The translations under genes were made by a program, and so were the position numbers. The notes beneath the pieces are model-generated. The model worked only from the letters and a program-made list of their open reading frames with translations. It was not told the DNA's origin and searched no databases. Positions 19,123-28,633 of a stretch of DNA of 64,000 nucleotides are shown here, piece by piece. Each line of letters opens with the position of its first letter. Position 1 is the first letter of the stretch. Source of the DNA: JAJKIP01 sp037200685 (GTDB lineage: Bacteria > Bacteroidota > Bacteroidia > Chitinophagales > Chitinophagaceae); NCBI GenBank assembly GCA_037200685.1, contig JBBCIG010000002.1, positions 1 through 64,000 on the forward strand, given 5' to 3'.

Positions 19123-19368
19123 TTAATTGACGCTTACCTCAAAATATTCCATCACAGGATTTGACAACAATTTCTTGCTGGCATCTTCCGCGATTTGTTT
19201 TGCTTTTTCAGGAGAATCCGCAGTTACCTGCAGGGTGATATTTTTTCCAATCCTCACATCTTCTACTCCGCCGAGGCCGAGGCTTTGCAAACCGCCCATC
19301 ACTGCTTTTCCCTGCGGATCGAGCAACTCTTTCAAGGGCATTACTTTTATCTCAACTGTATAGGTCAT
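19123..19368 (-). CDS. purS: phosphoribosylformylglycinamidine synthase subunit PurS
   Basis: 81 residues, full length. Small subunit of the PurLQS complex in purine synthesis, bridging the glutaminase PurQ and PurL. Features: TYTVEIKVMPLKELLDPQGKAV, LGLGGVEDVRIGKNITLQV and the C-terminal NPVMEYFEVSVN, all typical of the family. purQ and purL are not in the window. Its ATG overlaps the inferred pssA stop codon (ATGA), so it is translationally coupled to the phospholipid gene. Confidence 0.9.
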   Translation of the reverse strand: MTYTVEIKVMPLKELLDPQGKAVMGGLQSLGLGGVEDVRIGKNITLQVTADSPEKAKQIAEDASKKLLSNPVMEYFEVSVN

Positions 19369-20126
19369 GCTGTTTTATTTTTGAATAACAAAGATAGTAG
19401 AACGTAGACTAGCACTATTACCGGCACTGCCAGCCATTTGAAAATCACAATAGCTGCTATCGAAATAATCACCAATAAATATTTGATAAATTATTCTTCA
19501 CACTATAATCTTTAAACTTCAAACTCATCAACGGAAGTTTGGAAACCATCAGGAAAGAAAATAATACCACAAGGCCATATAAAAACCATTTGTTCAGCAA
19601 AAGTTCGTTTACCCAGGGTTCATTTACATTCCAATAAATTAATGGGAGGGATGCAAAGAAAATTCCATTCGTTGGTGCAGGCAGGCCTTTGAAAGAAAAT
19701 GATTGTGCTGTATCTAAATTAAATCTTGCCAATCTCCACGCAGCGGCGCAAGGCAATAGAAATGCAGGAAGCAACCATATAATTGAGGTATCCAGGGCGC
19801 TTTCGTCCTGAACATAACTCCTCCGCAAAAATTGTAAATAATTATTGCCGGCGCTACACCAAAACTTACAAGGTCAGCTAAGGAATCAAGTTGCTTTCCC
19901 ATTTCTGATGTTGCTTTAAAAAGTCTTGCAACAAACCCATCCAAAAATCAACAACTGCAGCCAATCCTATAAACAATGAAGCCATCCATATTTTTTCCGG
20001 GATATAAAAAAGTTGTTCCCCATTAGCGTCCACATAAAAACTAATGCCGTTTTCCATAGCAAACACAATGGCGAGACAACCAAAAACAAGATTCAATAAT
20101 GTAAATAGGTTAGGAATTTGTTTCAT
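19365..20126 (-). CDS. pssA: CDP-diacylglycerol-serine O-phosphatidyltransferase (frameshifted)
   Basis: About 254 residues with frameshifts near 19930, 19790 and 19480. The start MKQIPNLFTLLNLVFGCLAIV is standard. The CDP-alcohol phosphotransferase motif D-x2-D-G-x2-A-R-x8-G-x3-D-x3-D is split by the first shift (AAVVDF, then DGFVARLFKATSEMGKQLDSLAD). After NNLSNIYL the alternative frame gives a hydrophobic tail (VIISIAAIVIFKWLAVPVIVLV) ending in TGA that overlaps the purS start. Makes phosphatidylserine, the precursor of phosphatidylethanolamine, at the inner membrane. Confidence 0.87.
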
Positions 20127-20142
20127 GCCGGAAAGATAAATC

Positions 20143-21436
20143 TTATTTTTTCATAAGCGTTTCAATGTCTTCCACAGTTATCGGGATATTTTTCATTAAA
20201 TCTTTATTCCCATTTTTTGTTATCCAAACATTGTTTTCAATCCTTATCCCCATTTGTTCCTGTTCAATATAAATGCCCGGCTCCACGGTAAGCACCATAC
20301 CCGCTTTTATCGGTTCTGTTCTTGGTCCCAAATCATGCACATCAATACCAAGATGATGCGAAATACCATGGTATAAATATTTACGGTAAGCCCTGTTCTC
20401 CGGGTCTTCATTTTTTACATCGCTCTTTTTTAATAACCCGATTTTTAAAAATTGCTGCGTGGCTTCTTCTCCCACTTTGTCTGTATAATCTATAATCGTG
20501 ATACCCGGCTTCAATAAGCTTTTTGCATAATCATGCAAATGAAGACATGCGTTATAAACAGTTTTTTGCCTGCGGGTAAATTTTCCATTTACAGGAATTG
20601 TGCGGGTAAGATCAGCATTATAACCGCCATACTCAGCACCAAAATCCATTAATATCAATTCACCGTCCTTGCATTCTGGTTGTTGGAAATATAATGCAAT
20701 GTCCCTCGCCCTGTCCACCACTGGCGATGATGCTTCCGTACGCTTCACCTGTCGCCCGCTGGCTAAGAAATGAATGAACGATCTCCGCTTCAATTTCATA
20801 TTCCATCACGCCGGGCTTAATAAATTTCAACAGTCGTCTGAATGTATTATCAGTAATATCAATCGCTGCTTGTAAAACTTCCACTTCCAATGAAGTTTTT
20901 ATACCACGCAGTTCCTTTAGAATTTTCGCCCGCTCTTTCATAGTGGTGCAACGGGTAGCGGGATTTTATTTCATTTACATAACGATAGTCCCTTGTTTGA
21001 GGCAAACTTGCTTTGCGGTCATTCTCATTCGTATCCAAATAAATTGTATCCGCCAAATGAATCCATGGCTGCAATAAACCTTCCAATGTATCCAACCACA
21101 CAATTGTTTTTATGCCACTGGTATCCGTCGCCTCTTTTGCACGCAATCTTTTGCCATCCCATTTTTCTTTTAATTCATTGGGGCGGATCAACACCAGCAT
21201 TTTCACGGTATTTCGGATCAGGATTATCCGGGAATAAAATCACCATACTATCTTCCTGTACGATGCCGCTCAACCAATAAAGGTTACTGTTTTGTTTAAA
21301 CCGGTATATAGCGTCGCCATTACTCGGCGTCTCATCATTACTTACAAAAATGGCGATGGAATTTTTTCTGCATTCTCCCGGCAAAGCGTTCGCGGTTTTT
21401 TGTAAACAACTCCGGGTTGAGGGGTAAATTTTTCAT
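20143..21436 (-). CDS. pepP: Xaa-Pro aminopeptidase (frameshifted)
   Basis: About 431 residues, with shifts near 21370, 21190, 20945 and 20725. From ATG 21436 (MKNLPLNPELFTKNRERFAG). The N-terminal domain (SNDETPSNGDAIYRFKQNSNLYWLSGI) is the creatinase/aminopeptidase-P N domain. The catalytic pita-bread fold has the metal ligands in ILMDFGAEYGGYNADLTRT (two Asp), the His in YHGISHHLGIDVHD, the Glu in LTVEPGIYI, and the last Glu in GIRIENNVWIT. It removes N-terminal residues preceding proline. No signal peptide, so cytoplasmic. Divergent from pckA across a repeat-filled gap. Confidence 0.87.
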
Positions 21437-21563
21437 GTTGGGATTTGAAACGCTAAAGATACCAGACCGGTAGAATATAATCTTCAATTTTTAAATCAGT
21501 AATTAATAGCAGGCGTTAAATTTTATTAAACCAGTAGTGAGCGGAGCCGAACTACGGTTCCCT

Positions 21564-21644
21564 GATCATCTCTTCGTTGCGCCTGCCCCGATTGCTATCG
21601 GGTCGAGACACTCTTGTGCTTCCTGTTCGCTATTCAGCAATTGC
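21564..21644 (-). repeat. dispersed repeat R1, copy 6 (with insert)
   Basis: On the minus strand GAGTG is followed by an extra segment carrying CCCGATAGCAATCGGG plus GCAGG before the core resumes with CGCAACGAAG. The insert sits at the same point as in copies 9 and 10. Confidence 0.85.
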
Positions 21645-21763
21645 GAAGAGTTTATGGTTAACCGCTGCCTCCTTATTATTAATTAATAATTAGTAATTAT
21701 TCCTTGCACATTGCCAATTACCAATTGCTCATTGTCTATACTTCCCTCCTACTCGCCACTCGC

Positions 21764-21788
21764 CCCTTACCCTTACCCTTACCCTTAC
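21764..21788. repeat. CCCTTA tandem array
   Basis: About four copies of the hexamer CCCTTA in tandem, upstream of the pckA promoter. Confidence 0.8.
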
Positions 21789-21890
21789 CATACTGTTAGA
21801 AAACTATTCAAAATCAATCAGTTTAATTTTGATATGGATGGAAAAACGCCAAAATATCTTCAAAAATGATAAATTAAATACTAACGGTTG

Positions 21891-21921
21891 TTTGTAATAT
21901 TTAAAAATCTGCATTACTTTG
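21891..21921 (+). promoter_or_regulatory. pckA promoter
   Basis: TTTG (21891-21894), a 19-base spacer and TTACTTTG (21914-21921): a near-perfect Bacteroidota vegetative promoter. It lies 28 bases before the pckA ATG. Confidence 0.65.
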
Positions 21922-21949
21922 TACCCCTTAACTAAACCCCTACGAACTT

Positions 21950-23555
21950 ATGCTTCCTGTTGCCGCCACCAAACCTCTCAATTTACTTTTACCCGGTTTG
22001 AACAAAACGGAGAATATTCGTTACCAGTTATCACCCGAAGAATTGATTGATGCTACACTTCGTCTAAAGCAAGGTGTATTAAATGACACAGGTGCGTTGG
22101 TGATCAATACCGGTGAATTCACCGGCCGGTCTCCAAAAGATAAATTCATCGTGAAAGATGAAATTACCAATGGTTCGGTAAACTGGAATGATGTCAACAT
22201 CCCGATTGATCCCAAATATTTTGATATCATCTATAAAAAAATATTCAATTACTTCCGTTTTCAACAGGAATTGTGGGGTGCGTGATTGTTATGCCTGTGC
22301 TGATCCGAAGTATAACTAAATATCCGGGTGATCAATGAAAAACCCTGGAGCAATTTGTTTGTACATAATTTATTCCTGCGGCCGACCAATGAAGAATTAG
22401 AATCCTTTGAACCGGAATGGCATATTGTTTCCGCACCGGGCCTGATGCTCGATCCGGAAGAATGCGGAACAAGGCAACATAATTGCGCCATTATTTCTTT
22501 TAAAACATAAAATGATATTGATCGCCGGCACGGGTTATACCGGTGAAATGAAGAAAGGAATTTTCTCCGTGCTCAATTATATATTACCCCCGCGAAAAAA
22601 ATGTATTGAGCATGCATTGCAGCGCAAACGTGGGAGGCAAAGGTGATACGGCCGTTTTCTTTGGATTGAGCGGAACAGGTAAAACAACATTAAGCGCAGA
22701 TCCCAACCGCAAACTGATTGGTGATGATGAACACGGATGGACAAAAGACGGCATCTTCAACTTCGAAGGCGGTTGTTATGCAAAAACAATTAACCTCACT
22801 GAAGAAAAAGAACCGGAGATATTTCATTCGATTAAGCCCGGTGCATTAGTGGAGAACGTTGGCTTTTTCCCCCAATACGAATACGATTAACTTCGACGAT
22901 GCATCCATTACGGAAAATACCAGAGTGGCTTACCCGCTTGATTTTATCAGCAATGCACTGGAACCATCGATCGGTGGTTTACCAAAAAATATTTTCTTCC
23001 TGACTTGTGATGCGTTCGGCATCTTACCACCCGTTTCTAAATTAACGGCGGGGCAGGCGATGTATCAATTCATTTCCGGTTACACTGCGAAGATTGCAGG
23101 AACGGAAACCGGTATCAAAGATCCGAAGCCAACATTCAGTGCTTGCTTCGGTGCACCTTTTTTACCATTGCATCCCGGCAAATATGCGCACATGCTCGGT
23201 GCGAAGATGCAGGAGAACAATGTGAATGTATGGATGATCAATACCGGCTGGACAGGCGGCGCTTATGGAACAGGTAGCAGGATCAAGTTGAAATATACAA
23301 GAGCGATGATCACAGCGGTATTGGAAGGAAAATTGGATGAAGTAGAATTTTAAGACAGATCCTGTATTTGGTTTTGCTATACCGAAAGAATGTCCCGGTG
23401 TTCCCACGGATTTATTGCAACCCCGCAATACATGGGCTGATAAAAAAGCTTACGATGAAAAAGCAAACCAGCTCGCTGGTTTATTTATAAAAAACTTTGA
23501 AAAATATAAGGACGGTGTTTCTGGTGAAATACTGGCAGCAGCCCCAAAATTTTAA
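21950..23555 (+). CDS. pckA: ATP-dependent phosphoenolpyruvate carboxykinase (frameshifted)
   Basis: About 535 residues, the normal length, read across five shifts (near 22275, 22320, 22510, 22595, 22870 and 23350). Converts oxaloacetate and ATP to phosphoenolpyruvate, CO2 and ADP (gluconeogenesis, or the reverse as an anaplerotic route). Motifs: VINTGEFTGRSPKDKFIV (substrate site), SMHCSANVGGKGDTAVFFG, the P-loop GLSGTGKTTLS near residue 238, the metal site IGDDEHGW, FNFEGGCYAK, and INTGWTGGAYGTGSRI. In the last frame it ends LAAAPKF at 23555. A terminator follows 25 bases later. Confidence 0.93.
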
Positions 23556-23580
23556 TTCACTACGATTGCTTGCTGTCAAG

Positions 23581-23613
23581 TCCCCCGGCGTTTTTGTTGG
23601 GGGATTTTTTTTG
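23581..23613 (+). terminator. pckA terminator
   Basis: Stem TCCCCC/GGGGGA with the interior GGCGTTTTTGTT, followed by eight T. It lies directly after pckA. Confidence 0.8.
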
Positions 23614-23662
23614 GGACACGAATTACACTTATTTACACAAATTAATCTCCTTTATCGAATGA

Positions 23663-23695
23663 AACTTTTGAAGGGTTTTGAACCCTTCAAAAGTT
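23663..23695. repeat. 33-base perfect palindrome, family P2
   Basis: 15-bp perfect stem AACTTTTGAAGGGTT with loop TTG. Related to the hairpin at 50877-50910, which differs by paired substitutions that keep the stem. Confidence 0.85.
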
Positions 23696-23805
23696 ATTAA
23701 TCCACTAAGGAGGGTTTTTTTCGAAATTGGTTGAAAAATAGAGGCAATTTGAAATATTAGTTTTTCTTTAAAACTTTATCTCAGAATTTCACGTTAAAGC
23801 CTGCG

Positions 23806-24338
23806 ATGAAGAAACTCTTATTTTCTATTTTATTTATAATTTCCCTTTCTTTCTTACAGCCAGTCGGCTAATGATGACCTTATTCATTGGAACAAGCGCA
23901 GTAAACTGAAATGGAGTGATTATAAGGACCGGTCAATACTGAATCGGATGCCGCGGCTTCTACCACTACTTACCTGGCGATAGAATACAATATCAACCGC
24001 AATGGTTTAGTTTTAAGATCGCTTGCAGCTTTTCCAAAAACAGGTCGTGGGGAAGACATAAAACGGATTATATATTAGCACATGAACAGGGCCATTTTGA
24101 TATAGCAGAAATTTTTGCCCGTTTATTAAATAAAGAAATGAGTGAATACAAATTCAATTCGTCCAGTTATCAAACGGACTTGCAAAAAATTTACCAGGAA
24201 GTAACAGACAAAAAAGAAAAATTCCAGGATAATTATGATGAGGAAACCAATCATAGTATCATCAAAGAAAAACAGGAAGAATGGGTGAAGAAGATTGCCG
24301 ACATGCTGGAGGAGTTGAAAGATTATGCGAAGTATTAG
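23806..24338 (+). CDS. exported DUF922 protein (frameshifted)
   Basis: About 177 residues across several shifts (near 23870, 23935 and 24050). ATG 23806 starts the signal KKLLFSILFIISLSFL. The joined frames give HWNKRSKLKWSDYKDR and, near the centre, the zinc-peptidase-like DYILAHEQGHFDIAEIFARLL, which is the DUF922 hallmark (HExxH variant). A charged, helical C-terminus follows (residues ~110-177). DUF922 proteins are putative secreted zinc proteases of unknown substrate. Convergent with the next gene, with an R1 copy between them. Confidence 0.75.
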
Positions 24339-24425
24339 GCTAAGAGGCGAAAGAGAAAAGGAGGAAAGAAAGAAAGCAATATGCAATTGGCAATAAGCAA
24401 GGGAGAATGAAGATATGTTCTAATA

Positions 24426-24513
24426 TGCTGAATAGAGAACAGAAAGATGAACGGAGCGTTGCAACGAAGATGATAGTCCACGGGATGCTGCGCATAGTAA
24501 TGCAGCCGGGCTA
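24426..24513 (+). repeat. dispersed repeat R1, copy 7
   Basis: Sub-type with GATGAACGGAGCGTTGCAAC, then GAAGATGATAGTCCACGGG, ATGCTGCGCATAGTAATGCA and GCCGGGC. The second half, with the CACGGGATGCTG segment, matches copy 12. A GCAAT-family stretch lies just before it (24378-24402). Confidence 0.88.
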
Positions 24514-24518
24514 CAAAA

Positions 24519-25097
24519 TTATTTCTTCAAAATCACAAACTGCTGTTTCCCTATATACTTGCGGGGCTTACCGTCGCCGTACACAGGTGCAGCAAGTACG
24601 GGGGTGCGCTGCATAAGTTCGGCTACCTGTTGTACCAGGAATTCGTTGGCAGGATAAGAGGCAATTGATGTAGTAGTTACTTTTCCGTTGAGAGCAATCT
24701 CGTAGTCAACTTCAATACTGTATTCCCCCTTTTCTAACTTTTTTAGAATCGTTGGCAGCACCAACAATGATGGGAGTATTGGCGTCAATAAAACGTTTGA
24801 ACACTTTCTGCTTGGAAACAAAAGAGCGGTTGAGCGAATCGGGGAGCATTTCATCCGGCTTAACTTCTCCGACTTTGCCCGGATCTGCCGCTGTTTTTAT
24901 TCATTCGAACCCAGATTCTTTGATTCCGTTTTTACTAAGTTATTGTTTGAAGACTTTGCGCTATCAGGCAGATTCGCTGCTTTCAGTACACTATCCGGTA
25001 CACGCATTTTACCGCCAAATAAAGAATCACGGAGCGATTTTTGGGCGAACAATGAAGAGGCAAGTAATAATGATATAAATATAAGAGATGTTTTCAT
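24519..25097 (-). CDS. exported hypothetical protein (frameshifted)
   Basis: About 192 residues with shifts near 24895 and 24740. It starts at ATG 25097 with the signal MKTSLIFISLLLASSLFAQ. The mature part is a linker rich in Ser/Asn/Lys, then a compact region with GEYSIEVDYEIALNGKVTTTSI and FVQQVAELMQRTPVL-like text, ending in GKQQFVILKK. The end is reminiscent of the C-terminal part of TonB-like or energy-transducer proteins (a repeated beta-strand plan), but I do not assign it. It starts 7 bases after the deoxynucleoside kinase stop, so it is in the same operon. Confidence 0.65.
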
Positions 25098-25104
25098 ACG
25101 CACT

Positions 25105-25736
25105 TTAGAATAAACCATACAATTCACGGTCCACTTTCTGTATAATATCTCCAAAATCTTCTTCTTTTTCCGCAAACTTGTTCTTATCAACATTTATCAC
25201 GAGCAACGGGCCTTCTTTATAACTTTCAATCCACTTATTATAATATTCATTTAACTTCTTAAGGTAATCCAGCCTAATGTTTTCTTCGTATTCCCTTCCC
25301 CGTTTTTGAATCTGTCCTACCAGTGTTGGCACGGATGCATTTAAATAAATTAATAAATCCGTGGCTTGACTAATGTTTGAGTGTTTGAAAAAAAGCAAAG
25401 TAATTCAAAATCCCTTTTACTCATCAAACCCATCTCGTGCAAGTTAGGAGCAAATATGTTAGCGTCTTCATAAATAGTACGGTCTTGTATCACCGTTTCA
25501 TTACCATTCTGAATCTCTACCAATTGGCGTAAGCGACTATTTAAAAAATAAATCTGGAGGTTAAAACTCCAGCGTGGCATATCCTCATAAAAATCCATGA
25601 GGTAAGGATTATGGTCTACGTCTTCGAAATTCGGTATCCATTTATAATGCTTGCTCAGCATTTCAGTGAGTGTAGTTTTACCGGCGCCGATGTTTCCTGC
25701 AACCGCTATATGCCGGGCTTTTTTTGATTTTGCCAT
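25105..25736 (-). CDS. deoxynucleoside kinase (frameshifted)
   Basis: About 210 residues across one frameshift near 25380. From ATG 25736 (MAKSKKARHIAVAGNIGAGKTT), which puts the P-loop at residues 14-22; an upstream ATG is less likely. Other signatures: FEDVDHNPYLMDFYEDM, LNSRLRQLVEI, VIQDRTIYEDANIFA (the DRS-like catalytic stretch), LIYLNASVPTLVGQIQKRGR and YLKKLNEYYNKWI. Phosphorylates deoxynucleosides (deoxyadenosine/deoxyguanosine type probable) for nucleotide salvage. Same strand as the downstream exported protein gene. Confidence 0.87.
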
Positions 25737-25811
25737 AAGAGAGAAATTCCTATATATTAAATTCAAAATCCCAAACCGGGAAGGGTTCAAAGTAAAACTT
25801 CTTTTCCGAAT

Positions 25812-25922
25812 TCAGGATTTGTATTTCCTGATTTTTAAAAATAATTCAATCCCATCGCCTGCCTTATCAATTCCATCGTGGCTTTGGCGCTTTTTCCGGG
25901 CTTTTACCGCTCCTTTTTCCAT
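25812..25922 (-). CDS. 36-residue ORF coupled to trpS
   Basis: Starts at ATG 25922, sharing one base with the trpS stop codon (TAATG), the classic arrangement for translational coupling. Encodes MEKGAVKARKKRQSHDGIDK and 16 further residues ending KIRKYKS: basic, hydrophilic, with no signal peptide. No family recognised. It could be a real micro-protein, or a chance ORF exposed by nearby frameshift errors. Confidence 0.35.
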   Translation of the reverse strand: MEKGAVKARKKRQSHDGIDKAGDGIELFLKIRKYKS

Positions 25923-26843
25923 TACGTTCCCTTAAGTATTTTTTCTTCAGCTAGTATGGCGTTTACCTTTTCTCGTATGGGTGAAATGAACTTTACCATG
26001 TCATCTCCCAACTGTTGTTTCAGGTCACCATACCGGATAGTGGCATTCGTATAATCTTCTTCAAACTTTTTCACTGTTTCCTCAGTGCTCACCAGCTTCA
26101 GCAATAAAAAAATATTTTCTACTTCAGGGGATTTAGCGGAGTTCTTTTCCTTCGGGCCAGCATCCATCTTTGCTTTCTTTACTTTTACTGCGTATCTGGT
26201 CATCGCTATCCGCTAAATATAATGTAGCATTCTGATTCTCACTCTTACTCATCTTTCCATTCCCATCCAAACTAGGTACTTTCACTAATTCATTCCCATA
26301 ATTAAATGCTGCCGGTTCCGGAAATACATTGCCATAACGATGGTTAAACCGGTTGGCGAAATTTCGTGCCATTTCCAAATGTTGTTCCTGGTCCTTGCCC
26401 ACAGGCACATAAGTTGCACGGTGCAAAAGAATATCCGCTGCTTGCAATACAGGATACGTTAACAACCCGGTATTGATATTATCAGGCTGTAACCTCGCTT
26501 TGTCTTTGAAGGTAACCGTCTTTTCGAGCTCACCTTTATAGGACAGCATGTTCAGGTAGAGATACAGTTCCGATGTTTCATAAATATGGCTCTGGCAATA
26601 CAAGGCAACTTTATCAGGGTCTAAACCAGATGCGATGTTTTCCGCCAATACCCGGTGTACATTATTTTTCAACTCTTTTGTATCGGGATGCGTGGTTAAA
26701 GAATGAAGATCCGCCACCATGAAAAAACATTCATACTCCTCCTGCATCCGCACATAATTCCGCAATGCCCCAAAGTAATTGCCAAGGTGTAAAAAACCCG
26801 TAGGCCGGATACCGCTCATTACTATTTCCTTGTGCTTTGCCAT
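25922..26843 (-). CDS. trpS: tryptophanyl-tRNA synthetase (frameshifted)
   Basis: About 307 residues across one shift near 26190. Class I synthetase charging tRNA-Trp. Visible: SGIRPTGFLHLGNYFGAL (HIGH-like motif at HLGN), MVADLHSLTTHPD, YPVLQAADILLHRATYVPVGKDQEQHLE, and GNGKMSKSENQN (KMSKS). After the shift, AGPKEKNSAKSPEVENIFLLL and YGDLKQQLGDDMVKFISPIREKV complete the normal C-terminus. Divergent from gatC across about 105 bases. Confidence 0.92.
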
Positions 26844-26937
26844 AGGGCGGCGAAGATAAGAAAATGAGGCATGATGTCAGAAGGATGAGATTGGATAACT
26901 TGATCGGACTTCCTACCCCGGACTTCCGACTTCTGGC

Positions 26938-26945
26938 TATATTTG
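26938..26945 (+). promoter_or_regulatory. -7 element before gatC
   Basis: TATATTTG fits TAnnTTTG but lies only 4 bases before the gatC ATG, which would give a leaderless transcript. There is no good -33 element. Confidence 0.35.
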
Positions 26946-26949
26946 CCCA

Positions 26950-27249
26950 ATGGAAGTGAACGATGCAATGGTGGACAAGCTGGCGCACCTGGCAAGGTTG
27001 AAATTCAATGAAGAAGAAAAACAGGAAATTAAAACAGACCTGCAGCGAATGATCGCATTTGTGGAAAAATTGAATGAACTTGACCTGAAGGATGTAGAAC
27101 CTTTGCTGCACATGAGCGATGAAATGAATATATTACGGGAAGATGAAGTGAAAGGATCTATCAGCCGGGAAGAAGCACTGAAAAATGCGCCTTTGCATGA
27201 TGAAGAATTTATTAAGGTACCAAAAGTGATAAAAAACCCCAACGGTTAA
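26950..27249 (+). CDS. gatC: aspartyl/glutamyl-tRNA amidotransferase subunit C
   Basis: 99 residues, full length. Small stabilising subunit of GatCAB, which amidates mischarged Glu-tRNA-Gln and Asp-tRNA-Asn. Features: MVDKLAHLARLKFNEEEKQE, FVEKLNELDLKDVEPLLHM, LREDEVKGSISREEALKNAP and the C-terminal FIKVPKVIKNP. gatA and gatB are not in the window. Followed by an ABC ATPase gene after 43 bases. Translation could also start at the second Met (MVDKLAHL), which would leave room for a short leader after the -7 element. Confidence 0.9.
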   Translation: MEVNDAMVDKLAHLARLKFNEEEKQEIKTDLQRMIAFVEKLNELDLKDVEPLLHMSDEMNILREDEVKGSISREEALKNAPLHDEEFIKVPKVIKNPNG

Positions 27250-27292
27250 TGCTAAAGAGTTTTTTAAATTACTCTTCTTATTTAATTAGAAA

Positions 27293-28048
27293 ATGGATTC
27301 AACTTCAACAGATAGTTTTAAAAATAGCCTGCAAACAGATGGGGGTATCATACATCTTGAAAATATCCGAAAGAGCTACTTTATGGGTAAAAATACACTG
27401 GAAGTACTCAAAGGCATTTCGCTTGATATTTTTAGAAATGAATATGTCGCATTGATGGGGCCATCCGGTTCCGGGAAAAGTACATTGATGAATATTATCG
27501 GCTGCCTCGATACTCCTTCCGCCGGTAAATATGTTTTGAATAATCACGACGTCAGCAAAATGGAAGACAATTCGCTGGCGGAAGTACGCAATAAAGAAAT
27601 CGGTTTTGTATTCCAGCAATTTAATTTACTGCCCCGCCTCACGGCTTTGGAAAATGTGGCGCTGCCATTAGTATATGCCGGAATGAGCAAGAAACAACGC
27701 AATGAAAAAGCGATGCATGTGCTCGGTCTGGTAAGTCTTACTGATCGCAGTCATCACAAACCAAATGAATTGAGTGGCGGACAATCACAACGTGTGGCTA
27801 TCGCCAGGGCATTGGTAAATGATCCTTCATTGATCCTTGCAGATGAACCAACGGGTAATCTTGACACAAAGACTTCTTACGAGATCATGGATATTTTTCA
27901 AAATATTCATTCGCAGGGAAACACTGTTGTACTGGTAACGCATGAGGAAGATATCGCCGGCCATGCCCATCGTGTGGTAAGATTGAGAGATGGAGTTATT
28001 GAAACTGATACCCCTAAATCCCCTAAAGGGGACTTGGTAAGAGTCTGA
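27293..28048 (+). CDS. ABC transporter ATPase, MacB/LolD type
   Basis: 251 residues. Walker A GPSGSGKSTLMNIIG, Q-loop VFQQFNLLPRL, signature LSGGQSQRVAIARAL, Walker B LILADEPTGNLD, H-loop VTHEEDI. This is the subfamily that pairs with FtsX-like permeases (MacB, LolCE or LPS-type export); no permease is adjacent. After the normal end (VVRLRDGVIETD) the frame continues through TPKSPKGDLVRV, encoded by DNA with the hairpin TCCCCT-AA-AGGGGA. That tail looks like a captured repeat and not part of the fold. Between gatC and the adenosyltransferase gene, same strand. Confidence 0.9.
   Translation: MDSTSTDSFKNSLQTDGGIIHLENIRKSYFMGKNTLEVLKGISLDIFRNEYVALMGPSGSGKSTLMNIIGCLDTPSAGKYVLNNHDVSKMEDNSLAEVRNKEIGFVFQQFNLLPRLTALENVALPLVYAGMSKKQRNEKAMHVLGLVSLTDRSHHKPNELSGGQSQRVAIARALVNDPSLILADEPTGNLDTKTSYEIMDIFQNIHSQGNTVVLVTHEEDIAGHAHRVVRLRDGVIETDTPKSPKGDLVRV
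28011..28035. repeat. CCCCTAAA-type palindromic repeat in ABC gene end
   Basis: CCCCTAAATCCCCTAAAGGG followed by GACTT: a direct CCCCTAAA duplication and a 6-bp hairpin TCCCCT/AGGGGA (28019-28032), read in frame as TPKSPKGDL. Confidence 0.8.
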
Positions 28049-28065
28049 AATTGAACATGGGGCTT

Positions 28066-28626
28066 ATGTCTACAAAAATCTATACAAAAACAGGCGACAA
28101 AGGAACGACCTCACTGATCGGTGGAACAAAAGTTCCGAAAAGTCATTTACGTATAGAAGCGTATGGAACCACGGATGAACTGAATTCGTATATAGGTCTT
28201 TGCAAAGACCTTTTAACTGATGCGCATTCAAAAAAAATACTACAGGAAATACAAGACCGCTTATTTACCATTGGTTCTTCTCTCGCTTGCGATCCCGCAA
28301 AAGAACCCAAGATGAAAATTCCCGACCTGGAGGAAGAAGATATCACCTTGCTGGAAAAAGAAATTGATACGATGAATGAAGCGATCCCGCCAATGAAAAG
28401 TTTTATCCTGCCCGGCGGTCATGCTACCGTTTCTCATTTACATATTGCAAGATGTATTTGCAGAAGGGCCGAACGCTGCTGTGTAAGATTAGAATTGGAA
28501 AAAGAAGAAATTGAACCCATCGTTATAAAATACCTTAACCGCCTCAGTGATTATTTATTTGTATTGGCAAGGTATACCGCTCATCAACTGAAAGCGGAAG
28601 AAATTCCGTGGAAACCACGGGTGTGA
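28066..28626 (+). CDS. PduO-type cobalamin adenosyltransferase
   Basis: 186 residues from ATG 28066 (MSTKIYTKTGDKGTTSLIGG), the family start, with GGGG in a ribosome-site position. Transfers the adenosyl group of ATP to cob(I)alamin, making adenosylcobalamin. Motifs: YTKTGDKGTTSLIGG (ATP site), EAYGTTDELNSYIGL, FILPGGHATVSHLHIARCICRRAER and YLNRLSDYLFVLAR. It supplies the cofactor for B12-dependent enzymes, of which the window contains the ribonucleotide reductase at 59.1-62.5 kb. Convergent with the response regulator gene, 7 bases apart. Confidence 0.92.
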   Translation: MSTKIYTKTGDKGTTSLIGGTKVPKSHLRIEAYGTTDELNSYIGLCKDLLTDAHSKKILQEIQDRLFTIGSSLACDPAKEPKMKIPDLEEEDITLLEKEIDTMNEAIPPMKSFILPGGHATVSHLHIARCICRRAERCCVRLELEKEEIEPIVIKYLNRLSDYLFVLARYTAHQLKAEEIPWKPRV

Positions 28627-28633
28627 TGGTTTG

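Larger units (their letters stand above)
21437..21949. other. repeat-rich divergent intergenic region
   Basis: 513 bases between pepP and pckA. It holds R1 copy 6 with a nested palindrome, GCAAT-family sequence (21706-21738), an ACTCGCCACTC-like stretch, a CCCTTA hexamer array (21764-21788) and the pckA promoter. No coding sequence seen. Confidence 0.7.

Noticed and set aside
505..26843. Mass pseudogenisation (genome decay) as explanation for the broken genes
   Set aside because: Essential genes such as trpS, pssA and pckA are hit equally, conserved residues are intact in the alternate frame, and other blocks of the window are clean. Sequencing error is the simpler explanation.
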